Shown here in pieces: positions 10,699-20,664 of a stretch of 64,000 bases of DNA (its first letter is position 1; each line of letters begins with the position of its first letter). Source of the stretch: Globodera rostochiensis (Eukaryota > Nematoda > Chromadorea > Rhabditida > Heteroderidae); assembly GCA_018350325.1 (NCBI GenBank), contig JAEVLN010000003.1, positions 3,068,441-3,132,440 of the forward strand. The letters are read 5' to 3'. Under the pieces are notes generated by a model. The model worked only from the letters and a program-made list of their open reading frames with translations. It ran no database searches and was not told the origin of the DNA. Made by a program: the position numbers and the translations under genes.

Positions 10699-11060
10699 TT
10701 TGCCTGTATTGTGTTTAAAGCCCGGCTTTTTGAAAAACCCCGGATCAGGATCAGGATTTTAGAAATGACCAGGATCAGGATTTATCCGAATCAAAATCCT
10801 GGTTTTTCAGGATATTCTGATCCTGGTGCTTCGACTTCGACGAAAATACCAGGAGATTCCGGATCAGAAGCCTTGGTAAATCCTGTCCGGACTTCGATCC
10901 TGTCCGGGCTCTAATAAAGCCTGCTAATCCTGCATGGACGGAAAAAAGGCAAAAAAAGCGAATTAATGTTTGAACGAATTGTTGGTAATAATAAATCTTT
11001 GGCATTCTGTCATCAGTAAAAAAAATTTACACTGAAAATCGAGTTGGGCGCACTTCGTAT

Positions 11061-13908
11061 CAGGGGTGGGTCGAAAGAGAAATTTTTCGAAATCGAAATT
11101 TTTTTCGAAATCGAAATTTTTTTATTTCGATTTTCGTAAGAAAACCGAAAGAAAAACCTCGAAATTATCGAAATCGAAATCGAAACGAAAGAGACTTTTC
11201 GAAAGTGAAACAAAAATGCACTGTTTTAAAAAACAATAATTTTTTTACTTAATAATTTGACATGTTGGCATAATATAAACACATAAATTGAATCAAAAAT
11301 CAAAATTGAATAAGCGGGCATTTTGGTGGATAAAAAGCAACATTTTGATGGATTCTCCACTCAAACTCCGGCGCAGATCATTCACAATATATCCGGCGCT
11401 GGAAAACACTCTCTCCGATTCAACCGACCCAACCGGCGCTGAATGATATCGCTCGTACAGTTTGTAGAGCCATGGGTAGTCGTGCCGGTTTTGATTCCAC
11501 CAGTATGGCAATTCAATCGCCGGTTTGATTCGAGCTGATCCGAGAAATCGGTCCAATTCCAGCATGCTCAACGTAAAGGCATCCGGTTCTGCTGTGTGGT
11601 CGACGGACTGAGAAGAGCCGAGGGAGTCCGCGTCCTAAATTTGATTTTAATTAATTATGGAGATTTATTGATACATCAATCATTTCTGCAAAAACATCAT
11701 TCTCCGAGATCGGACCCGAATCCGCCCGTGCACGCAAAATTGAGCCAACGGAATTTGTCATCAGCCTTAAATCTCCTGACAACCAAGCTCTCGCTCTCTC
11801 TCGAAGATGCTCAAAAAGTTTCAACTTGACACGCGGATCAAGGACGGTTGCACAAATCAAAAACCTCAAAAAATCAAAGTTGACCTAAATTCATCTCTGA
11901 CTTACTTTTTGCTTTCCCACCCAGAAAAAAGACTGTCCAATTTGGCGACAATAGCATCACACAGTTCGAAGGTTTCCGGGGGTTGCAAAGGATCCCGCAA
12001 TTTTCTTTTGAGACCGAGAAAAAACGGGAGAACAGCTCCAATTGTTAAGCTTCTGCTCTGTAAAGCGACCAGACATCGATCAATGGTTCCAAGCACAACA
12101 TTTATGGTTCTAAGCTGTTCCCATTCTACCGCCGACAGTTTTGGAAGTGGAACGTTTTTGTTCGCCTTCACCGCTTCTGGACTCGCAATAAAATACTCAA
12201 TCGCTTCCCGATTTTCAATGAACCGCGTCAACATTTGGTGCAATGACGACCACCGAACCTCAATATTCTAAACAACAAGATAAACATAATATAAAAAAAG
12301 CACACCTTGATTAGGATATTTTGTGGCAAATCTAGCGATTCTTGCAACCGTTTGAAAATTTCTCGCTGAACCTGACTTTTCCTTATTTTTCGGATCAAAG
12401 TTTTGACAGCTTCAAAAATTGCACTCTTGTCGAAATTGATGGCGATTAAGCCTTGCTGAATTAGATATTTAGGTGCAATATTATAAAACAGAAGTACTTT
12501 GATGGCTAGGTTAATGATGTGCAGGAAACAATGGAATGAATCAAAGCCGACCGTTTGCGCCGCAAGCACCATATTTGAAGCACCATCCCGCATAAATAAA
12601 TGAATTTTTGTTTTATCTATCTAAATTTTAGATATCGTAGGTTGAAATCTTGTAGACGAATTGCTAACCTGGACTTCCTCCAAGGCTTTTAGAAGATGGC
12701 CTGAAATAATCTGGCCAGTTTTGTGTATTTCTTTTAGCGGGACAGTGGCGATAACTCTAAATTGTGGACGAGCTGCCAAATCAATGAAATGTGCGGTTAT
12801 TGCTAAAAATAGCATATTTCCAAAAAATTTATAATTTGTTTACCGAGGAGTGAGTGATTGTAGTCCTTTGAAGACCAAATGTCAGATGTAATGCTCAGCC
12901 AATCAACAGATTTAATTTCTTCTAGCATTTTTGCACGTAGCCGCTCAAAAACACGAGGCAAAACAACTTCACGGTAGTAGCGACGACCTCTTAAGAAAAT
13001 TGAACCCTGAGATTAAATACAAAATCAAATTCGCTTACTTGACTTCAAAATTTGGAAGAGATTTTCCCACAAATTGCAAAAATCCGGGTTTGTCAGTTGT
13101 CAGCATCGAAAGTCCATCAACCGCAATCATTATCATGACCAGATCCTCCGTTTCAGTCGTTTTTTCACCATTTTTTGACCATTGCGAAAACGCTTTATCA
13201 ATTGTCAAAGGGGTTCTCGGATTTGTTCGAGATTGAGTTGATGATGCGGCACATTCCGCCTCATTCTCTCCTTCGGCATTTGAAAAGCTATCTAATATAA
13301 AAATTATGCTAGAACACTTTTCCGCGCAAACCTTGCGTCTGTTCTGTACAGGGTGTAATGAAGTTGAGCTTGTTCTGCAGGACTTCTTTTTTTGCTTCTT
13401 TTTGTTCCTTCTTTGCTTTGTTCTTTACTTGGTAAATGATTGGGTGCTTTGTCTTCAGGTGCCACTCTAATTTTGCTGTAGATTTCGTTGTGCCCTGCTC
13501 AATTTCTGTCGGACAATGCTTGCATTTGGCTCTTGTCTTCCCCGTCCTGTCGAAATAAAACCACCACGAACTCTTATCGCTTGGGTTTACCATTAAGCGC
13601 CTAAAGGAGGAATTTCCACAAAAATTAACTAATCGATGAGTTAGTAAATTTATATGGGTAAGCATTGACAGATTGAACAGTAAGTTAGGTAAAAAAAATA
13701 CACACACTTTATTCAGTTTATCATGTAAGAAAATGTTTAATTGTGATCATGGAAAATAAACATGCTATGAAAACCCCATAAAAAATGTACATATAACCCC
13801 TCTTTCGAAAAAATTTCGAAGAATTCGTCTTTCGATTTTCGAAATCGAAACGAAAGAAAAACCTCGAAATTATCGAAATCGAAATCGAAAGGTTTCGACC
13901 CACCCCTG
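11061..13908. mobile_element. Full-length hAT transposon
   Basis: Terminal inverted repeats CAGGGGTGGGTCGAAA / TTTCGACCCACCCCTG are perfect and flanked by a perfect duplication cttcgtat (11053-11060, 13909-13916). About 130 bp at each end is packed with TTTCGAAATCGAAA-type motifs in both orientations. The interior carries a hAT transposase gene on the minus strand. Intact ends, a perfect duplication and an apparently open transposase point to recent movement. Confidence 0.95.
11293..13593 (-). CDS. hAT-family transposase, BED zinc finger
   Basis: The likely start is ATG 13593 (MVNPSDKSSWWFYFDRTG). An N-terminal BED finger follows, with CKHC and HLKTKH as ligands. Subsequent exons carry TIDKAFSQWSKNGEK, MIMIAVDGLSMLTTDKPGF, WLSITSDIWSSKDYNHSLL, then FIDLAARPQFRVIATVPL and RDGASNMVLAAQTVGFDSFH. 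These are the split catalytic (RNase H-like) core of hAT transposases. ICATVLDPRVKLKLFEHL comes next. The C-terminal dimerisation region ends SERVFSSAGYIVNDLRRSLS and IHQNARLF before the stop at 11293. Introns are short (about 40-60 nt) and frames join without internal stops where I checked. It would cut and paste its own element and could mobilise MITEs with the same ends. Confidence 0.88.
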
Positions 13909-14291
13909 CTTCGTATGTGGGAAATTTTTTTAAATGTGCAGATTTTCCTGATTTTTTCTACAGAGCTCAGAAACAAAATACTCTTTTATTTATAACAAAA
14001 TTTATTTGGTTTTATACGATTTTTTTCGAGTTAGAGAGTAAAGAATTAAAAAAAATTGAATTTACCCCAAAATGAGTGAACAACTCAAAAATTGGCTTGG
14101 GTATGCTAAAAGCATGTCTGTAAAATTAGAGTTGTCTGTTAATTTGTTTAAATGGTTTTGGCGTTATGATTTGCACAAATGAATTAATTCGCTTTTTTTT
14201 CCTTTTTTGCCGTCCATGCCTGGTGCTTATTTGTTAGACGAGGATTCCGGATCAGCAGGAGTCCTGGTAAATCCTGTCAGGGCTAATTGTA

Positions 14292-14530
14292 TTACCATTT
14301 TGGTGTACGGCACAAAAAGACGCACTCCGAAGAAATGGCCGAAGTAATCAACGGCTGCGGAGATTGGCTGCTGTTCAGTGCGCCTTTTGAATGCTCCGCC
14401 CATTGTTGGTGCCGTGGCACACTTTGCTGCTGCACAAACTCTTCCCGCAATGACATCACCCGAGCCAAACAGCTCTCCAACGAGGCGGTCTCAGCCAGTT
14501 CCGCTGCAGTTACACTGTCTTAAAATTAGA
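14292..14530 (-). CDS. Possible internal exon of an unidentified gene
   Basis: On the minus strand an acceptor (attttaag) precedes an open frame reading SVTAAELAETASLESCLARV, MSLREEFVQQQSVPRHQQW and AEHSKGALNSSQ. Donor-like sites occur near its end (for example C/gtacac, G/gtaata). It is GC-richer than its surroundings and helix-prone. The three-level transposon stack begins within ten bases of its end, so it may splice across the stack to the open frame at 10390-10698. The product is not recognised. Confidence 0.35.
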
Positions 14531-15126
14531 GATCGGGCCGATCGAAATTCTCGATCGGAATCTCGGTAAATCTCGACGAGATTTTTTCGAGATTCTCGAT
14601 CAATCCTCAAGTCCGATCACGCAACTGCGGTTAAATATGGCAACCGGCTCCAAAATATGGCATTTTTATGGCACCGAGGGGTCAAAAATATTTTCTTGAG
14701 GAATTTACAAAAAAAACCAATGATTTTTGTTTAAATTTTGCTTCATTTCTGGGGGGGGTCGGTGGTGCCGATAGGCGTCGGCGAGAAAATTTTGAATTTT
14801 TGACTCAATTTGTTAAGAAATTGCAACCAAAAACTTCAAATTGTACGAATCATAGACACTTTTTTCGGGAATTCTCATTTTTCCCTCAAAAATACGAAAT
14901 TTTCACTAAGTTCTAAAATATGGCAAAATTATGGCAAGAGTGGAAATATATAGGGCATTTTGGCCTCCCTGCCGCACGAGGCAAATTTGGGTTAGGCTCA
15001 GGCCTAAACCTAAGCTAGCTTAGACCTAGGTTTAAGCTTAGGCTTGAAAGCTATTCTATTAACGGATAATCTGCTACATATTGTGCCGGATTAAACTTTT
15101 CTAGTTACCTATATTACCCCCAGCCA
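14531..15126. repeat. Repeat debris (TCTCGA motifs; dispersed module at 14759-14784)
   Basis: 14531-14620 repeats ATTCTCGATC/TCTCGACGAGA motifs. At 14759-14784 there is a GGTGGTGCCGATAGGCGTCG module with AATTTGTTAAGAAATTG about 45 bp downstream. No gene was seen. Confidence 0.55.
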
Positions 15127-15134
15127 AAAGGAAG

Positions 15135-15289
15135 TAGAGTTGGCAGGGATCGGATTTTTGGGAAAACCCGGGATTGCCCGGGACTGTGAAACCCGGGATG
15201 ACCAGCATCTCGAATCGGGGCGGGATTTTAACTTTTCAAAACCCGGGATCGGGATTCTAAAAAATCCCGACCGACCCTGGCCATCTCTA
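15135..15289. mobile_element. Small hAT-type MITE (CCCGGG arrays)
   Basis: The ends are TAGAGTTGGCAGGG and CCCTGGCCATCTCTA, with a perfect 8-bp duplication aaaggaag (15127-15134, 15290-15297). The body is repeated ACCCGGGAT/ATCCCG motifs, as in the related element at 8218-8414. Confidence 0.88.
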
Positions 15290-15316
15290 AAAGGAAGTAT
15301 CGAAAATTTAATGGCC

Positions 15317-15414
15317 CAGACGGAGTTGGCCAGACGGAGTTGGCCAGACGGAGTTGGCCAGACGGAGTTGGCCAGACGGAGTTGGCCAGACGGAGTTGGC
15401 CAGACGGAGTTGGC
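15317..15414. repeat. 14-bp minisatellite, 7 perfect copies
   Basis: Seven head-to-tail copies of CAGACGGAGTTGGC run without interruption. They start 28 bp after the end of the MITE at 15135-15289. Open frames across it simply translate the repeat in all three phases. Confidence 0.95.
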
Positions 15415-15986
15415 CTGTTTCGCTGTATACATAAAGAGTAGATTTATCTGTTCAACGATTTTCGTCGGTCAAAGAATCTCATTTTCCCTTATATTTTTTT
15501 GTCTTGTCCGACCATTTGTGTATGGCTACCGCGCTGTTATTGTTGTTAAAATCGATACTCATTGGTCAGTAGGAGGAGAGAGATAGAGAAGAGACGGGCG
15601 TACGGCCGCCAGAGAGCATAAGTCACATTTCGAAATCTTTATTTTGGTAAACAATGTTCCTTTTTAGTTAATCCCCTGTGCGATTCTATGTACATAGTCA
15701 TTTGACTTATTTTTTATGCAGCTTTGTTTTAGCGAGTTACGAATTTTTTGATTTCTGTCAAGATGCCTAAATGTTTCTCTTGTCCAAGACCTTTCACAGA
15801 CGTTTTTTCCCTTATGCCCGACAATTCACCCTATAAAATCAACCTTTTTTTGCCCTCGACTTTTCTAGGTTTTTTTTAAATATTTAAAAATAGGTTTTAA
15901 AGCAATTAGTTGGTAAATATGGACCATATGGCCCAGAGGCAAAACGGAACAAATTATATATCATTCGACTTCTCTCGAGGGCTATC
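15415..15986. other. No gene recognised
   Basis: AT-rich sequence with a GAGAGAGATAGAGAAGAGA patch near 15570. No supported feature. Confidence 0.4.
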
Positions 15987-16131
15987 GGACATTTCGCCCC
16001 TTGGACATTTCGCCCGCGGACATTTCGCCCGCGGACATTTCGCCCATCGGACATTTCGCCCGGTAACGAAAAAACGGACGTTTCGCCCGGTAGTGAAAAA
16101 ACAGACGTTTCGCCCTTAGGACATTTCGCCC
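15987..16131. repeat. GGACATTTCGCCC motif array
   Basis: The 13-mer GGACATTTCGCCC or a close variant (GGACGTTTCGCCC, AGACGTTTCGCCC) occurs seven times in 145 bp. The spacers vary (CTTGG, GCGG, ATCG, GGTAACGAAAAAA). No inverted partner is nearby, so it may be one end of a larger element. Confidence 0.8.
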
Positions 16132-16210
16132 ATCGCTTTCCTTTTTTTAAAGATTTGTCCTTTATTTACCACAACACTACCACATAATTGTATTCAAATT
16201 GGCATAATAT

Positions 16211-16378
16211 TTGCAGGATCCTGAGTCAAATTTGCGGATCCTTTTGCAGGATTGGAATTTAAAATTTTTGCAGGACCGGATCCTGCAGGATTAATCCTGC
16301 AAAAGCCCAAAAAGTGCAGGATTGCGTACCGAATCCTGCAAAATCCTGCGCAGGATCCGGTCCTGCGCCGGCTCTAGG
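16211..16378. mobile_element. MITE-like element of TGCAGGATCC motifs
   Basis: Repeated GCAGGATCC/GGATCCTGC and TCCTGCAAAA motifs occur in both orientations across 170 bp, ending CCGGTCCTGCGCCGGCTCTAGG. Exact termini and a duplication could not be fixed. Confidence 0.5.
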
Positions 16379-17339
16379 ACCAAGCCGCCGGTGGTTTAAA
16401 CGGGGTGTCCCGCCCGTGTCCGTTTTGTTATCCCGAGCCCCGTGTCCCCCGCCGGGGGTTTCACTTGTCAATAGAAAAAAGCTTTGGTCCGCGTAAAACT
16501 ATGTGGGTATATTCAGATTTTCTATTTGCGACATTTGAAAAAAGCGTTTTTATACTTACAATTAGCCGGCAATTAATTGTTTTACACATCATACAACATT
16601 AACAAATGGGCTGGTTTGTGGATTTTGCGAAGGTAAAAAAAAATTTTTAAAAAAATGTCCATACAAATTCCAGGCTGTTGAGCAGGTTGTTGAGGTGGCT
16701 GTGGAGCATCTTGTTGAAGCTCTTTTAGGTATACCGGTGATTTGTGGGGGGGGGGGGGGGGGGGGGGAGGAAATAAATTTGTTTTTACATCAGTGGCTGT
16801 TTTGGGCCAGGGGTGGGCCAAAACCGTTCGATAACTTCGTGGTTTTAGATTCATGCCTTTTGAAGATTTTGAAGCCGAAAATTGATTTTGAGTTGAATTT
16901 TCAAAAACTGAATTTGAGTCCGGGGTTCAGGATTGATCGAAGCACAGGTCCTTCGGATTCTACGCGCCGAAACCCTTGTGCCCTTGTAAAGGACCCTTTT
17001 GTTAACTTTTTGCAACTCTGACGGAATGATCAGTGACAGAACCGATCGGCCACCAATCAAATTACCATTTAGAGGACCGCCGTCGCGATAATTGAGGGTG
17101 GACTGGAGGCGCGGCAACAAATCAACCAGTCAATTGATGTTGGCCATATTTATTGTGCCGGACGATTTATCCATCATTTTATCTGATGATCATTTTATGC
17201 TCTCAAATTTTGTTTTACTTTTAATTAAAAAGATGTTTTTTTTTTGCATCACTGGAATGCGGGAGCAGTTCAACTCGCCGACGGTTGACTCGCCGATAAT
17301 AGTATTTTGTTTTATCTATCAACTTAACTTTTTTAAACC
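16379..17339. other. No supported gene; poly-G and dispersed repeat fragment
   Basis: There is a run of about 20 G near 16747. A fragment of the dispersed GGTTCAGGATTGATCG...GGATTCTACGC repeat lies at 16910-16970. On the minus strand, LVDLLPRLQSTLNYRDGGPLN (about 17120-17060) looks protein-like and ends at a GT, but an in-frame TGA precedes it and I could not build a gene. Confidence 0.4.
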
Positions 17340-18894
17340 CTCCCTCCCCCCCCCCCCCCCTCTCTCCCTCCCCTCCCCCCCCCCCCCCCTCTCTCTCCCC
17401 CTCCCCTCTCCCCCCCCCCTCTCTCTCCCTCCCCTCCCCCCCCCCCCTCTCTCTCTCCCTCCCCTCCCCCCCCCCCTTCTCTCCCTCCCCTCCCCCCCCC
17501 TCTCTCTCCCCCTCCCCTCTCCCCCCCCCTCTCTCTCCCCTCCCCTCTCCCCCCCCCTCTCTCTCCCCCTCCCCTCTCCCCCCCCTCTCTCTCCCCTCCC
17601 CTCTCCCCCCCCCCTCTCTCTCCCCCTCCCCTCTCCCCCCCTCTCTCTCCCCCTCCCTCTCCCCCCCCCCCTCTCTCTCCCCCTCCCCTCTCCCCCCCTC
17701 TCTCTCCCCCTCCCTCTCCCCCCCCCCTCTCTCTCCCCCTCCCCTCTCCCCCCCCCCTCTCTCTCCCCCTCCTTCTCCCCCCCCCCCCCTCCTCCCCCCC
17801 GCTCTCTCTCCCCCTCCCCTCTCCCCCCCCCTCTCTCTCCCCCTCCCTTCTCCCCCCCCTCCTCCCCCCCCCCTCCCCCCCCTCTCTCTCCTCCCCCCCC
17901 TCTCTCTCCCTCCCCCCCCGCTCCCCCCCCCCCTCCTCCCCCCCTCTCTTCCCTCCCCCCCTCCCCTCCCCCCCCCCCTCCCCCCCCCTCTCTCTCCCTC
18001 CCCCCCCCTCTCTCTCCCTCCCCCCCCGCTCCCCCCCCCCCTCCTCCCCCCCCCTCCTCCCCCCCTCCTCTCCCTCCCCCCCTCCCCTCTCCCCCCCCCC
18101 TCCTCCCCCCTCTCTCTCCCTCCCCCCCCGCCCCCCCCCTCCTCCCCCCCTCTCTCTCCCTCCTCCCCTCCCCTCTCCCCCCCCCTCCTCCCCCCCTCTC
18201 TCTCCCTCCTCCCCTCCCCTCCTCCCCCCCTCTCTCTCCCTCCCCCCCGCTCCCCCCCCCCTCCTCCCCCCCTCTCTCTCCCTCCCCCCCTCCCCTCTCC
18301 CCCCCTCCTCCCCCCCTCTCTCTCCCTCCCCCCCCGCTCCCCCCCCCCTCCTCCCCCCCTCTTCTCCCTCCCCCCCTCCCCTCTCCCCCCCCCCCTCCTC
18401 CCCCCTCTCTCTCCCTCCCCCCCCGCCCCCCCCCTCCTCCCCCCTCTCTCTCCCTCCTCCCCTCCCCTCTCCCCCCCCCCCCTCCCCCCCTCTCTCTCCC
18501 TCCTCCCCTCCCCTCCTCCCCCCCTCTCTCTCCCTCCCCCCCGCTCCCCCCCCCCTCCTCCCCCCCTCTCTCTCCCTCCCCCCCTCCCCTCTCCCCCCCC
18601 CCTCCTCCCCCCCTCTCTCTCCCTCCCCCCCCTCCCCTCTCCCCCCCCCTCCTCCCCCCTCTCTCTCCCTCCCCCCCCGCTCCCCCCCCCTCCTCCCCCC
18701 CCCTCTCTCTCCCTCCCCCCCCGCTCCCCCCCCCCTCCTCCCCCCCTCTCTCTCCCTCCCCCCCTCCCCTCTCCCCCCCCCTCCTCCCCCCCTCNNNNNN
18801 NNNNTCCTCTCCCTCCCCCCCCTCCCCTCCCCTCCCCTCTCCCTCCCCCCCACCGGTGTCCCCCCCCCTCCCCTCCCCCTCCCTCTCTCTCTGA
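17340..18894. repeat. 1.5-kb C/T-only tract
   Basis: The plus strand is almost purely pyrimidine, built of CCCCCTCTCTCTCCC-like units of varying length with a few G interruptions. Ten N at 18795-18804 mark an assembly gap inside it. The long proline/serine and glycine/arginine frames across it, on both strands, are composition artefacts. Confidence 0.97.
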
Positions 18895-20664
18895 TGACAG
18901 CGCTGGTTTTTGCACAAAAGACACACAAAATAATTGTATCGGGAGGTCGGGGATAGGGCGAATTGGTGGCAGCTCTTCGATGGACAGTTGGCGCAACGGA
19001 CAACCCGCAACAACGCCCAAATCCGAGGGGAGCAAAGATTTTTGGAGGTGAACGCACTGTTCAAAATACGAGGAAATTTGAGTGGCGGGGGGGGGGGACG
19101 CTGGGCATTTTGCGGAAAAAAAGGAGTTAGGTAAGTTAGATTAGGAAAATCAATCAAATTCCCCGTAAAAAAGTGAAATAAATTATCTCACTAAATTATT
19201 TTATTATTTTCTCGTTTTGACTAATTTAACACAAATTTTTCATGGTCAAATTGGCAGAAATTTAATGCCAAGCCGCCATCAATTCCGTTAATTGGCTTTT
19301 TGTGGCTTTGGTGCCCAATTCGACCACTCCCTTTGGTAGAGTGCCCAAAGGGATGGACGAGTGTTTGGATGGCTCCAACGTCCGCCATCATCGGAAGGAA
19401 AGATCCCCCCCCCGTCCCCCCCCCCCTAACATCTCCAAGAATAAATTGCATTTTGCACTGTAGGGTCAAAAGCGTTGGGGAAAGGGAATGACCCCACCCC
19501 CCAAACTACACAAAACCGACGATTAATCCGGGATAGGATATTTTAATCGAAGACACAAAATATAAAGTTAGCATTAGCATCAAATAAATGGTCAAAACAA
19601 AAGCGGCGGCGGGGGGGGGGGAATTCCGTTGTGGGGGAGAAAGCAAACAGACCGACGAATGGCTGGGCCAGCCAGGCATTGGGGTGGGTCGGCACGAACT
19701 GAAAGACAAATCCGGGTAAGCCAAAATCGGACATTTTGCCGAATACTAATTTTCTTTTCGTTGAATGTTTCCCTATGTCATCAATGAAAGCGTTTCTAAA
19801 AATTTCAAAATTCAAAGTTAGGGCTGTCGGTTCCGAACCGAACCGTAAAACCAGTATTTTTTTCTTTTCGGTTCTTCGATCGGATATTCGAAAAGTTTGG
19901 TTTGATCCGGATCGGCTGGTTCGGATACCCGAAGACTTCCCAGGAACAGACAAGCCTAATATATTCATCCTCGCATTCCGTCACCATTTTGTTCATCCGT
20001 TTTTAAAAAAAGGAACACAAAAGAAAATATGAATCGATATGAACTGGGGGGACCATAGGCAAATGGAAAGTGTGCATGAAACACGCGGAGAGAAAGAGAG
20101 AGAGAGGCGACTTTCCGTGCCTTCCCCCCTTTGACAGCTCCTCGGCCAGGCCACACTCACGCAACCAACGGCCACACTTTCTTCGCGACTCACATCATCC
20201 AATTCCCTTCACTTTTTTGAATGGACATAACGCAAAGAAAGGGAATTTGTTTGATGTCTGACCAGACAACGCCAAACAGAAGATCGAAAGTCGTCTCGAG
20301 CAGTGTTAGAAAAGAATGACAATTTCATTGCTTCATTTTACTATCATCATATTTCTTCCGATTGCCAATTTCTGCAAAATGTGTCCTCGAGGATTTACCA
20401 AGCATTCACATAAGTGATAAAATGCATTCATTAGAGCGAATGCTTCAATTGTGTATCACAGCCAGTTAATAAAATTATACAAATTTTAGCGCACAAGGAT
20501 CGGTACGGAATAATGCCAAATATGGTAATGTCCGGAAACGGTTTCAATCTAACACAGTCCTTGTGCCACCCTCAAATACAAAAATATAAATAGTTAAATA
20601 TATTATGGTGTTTGTGACAGTTACTGCACGCCATCGTCCCCCCCCCCCACTCTCCTGCTCATCT
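18895..20664. other. Intergenic, downstream of the TMF1-like gene
   Basis: No gene could be built. A possible degenerate MITE with CGGTTCCGAACCGAACCG motifs lies at about 19818-19962. Poly-G/C tracts occur near 19090, 19410 and 19610. 20520-20664 should be the 3' UTR of the minus-strand TMF1-like gene. Confidence 0.4.

Larger units (their letters stand above)
10929..14222. mobile_element. Middle element of the nested stack
   Basis: The left end reads GCATGGACGGAAAAAAGGCA followed by AAAAAAGCGAATTAAT. The right end (about 14181-14222) is its inverted copy. Flanking 8-mers ctgctaat (10921-10928) and gtgcttat (14223-14230) match at 6 of 8. Removing the inner hAT leaves about 440 bp of non-coding MITE. 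An insertion inside another repeat explains the weak duplication. Confidence 0.7.
10716..14285. mobile_element. Outermost element of a nested stack (GGATCAGGATC repeats)
   Basis: The left part (10716-10928) and right part (14231-14285) share GGATTCCGGATCAG and CTTGGTAAATCCTGTC-like sequence. The ends read TAAAGCCCGG and the partly complementary CAGGGCTA. The flanking 8-mers attgtgtt (10708-10715) and attgtatt (14286-14293) match at 7 of 8. This is consistent with a hAT-type MITE later split by the element at 10929-14222. Confidence 0.5.

Noticed and set aside
15910..16119. Open frame translating to repeated HFARGHFA
   Set aside because: It is the translation of the GGACATTTCGCCC array.
17092..19157. 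Open frames of 570-612 codons on both strands, rich in Pro/Ser/Leu or Gly/Arg/Glu
   Set aside because: They are produced by the C/T tract, which lacks stop codons in every phase; several overlap in all frames and cross the N gap.
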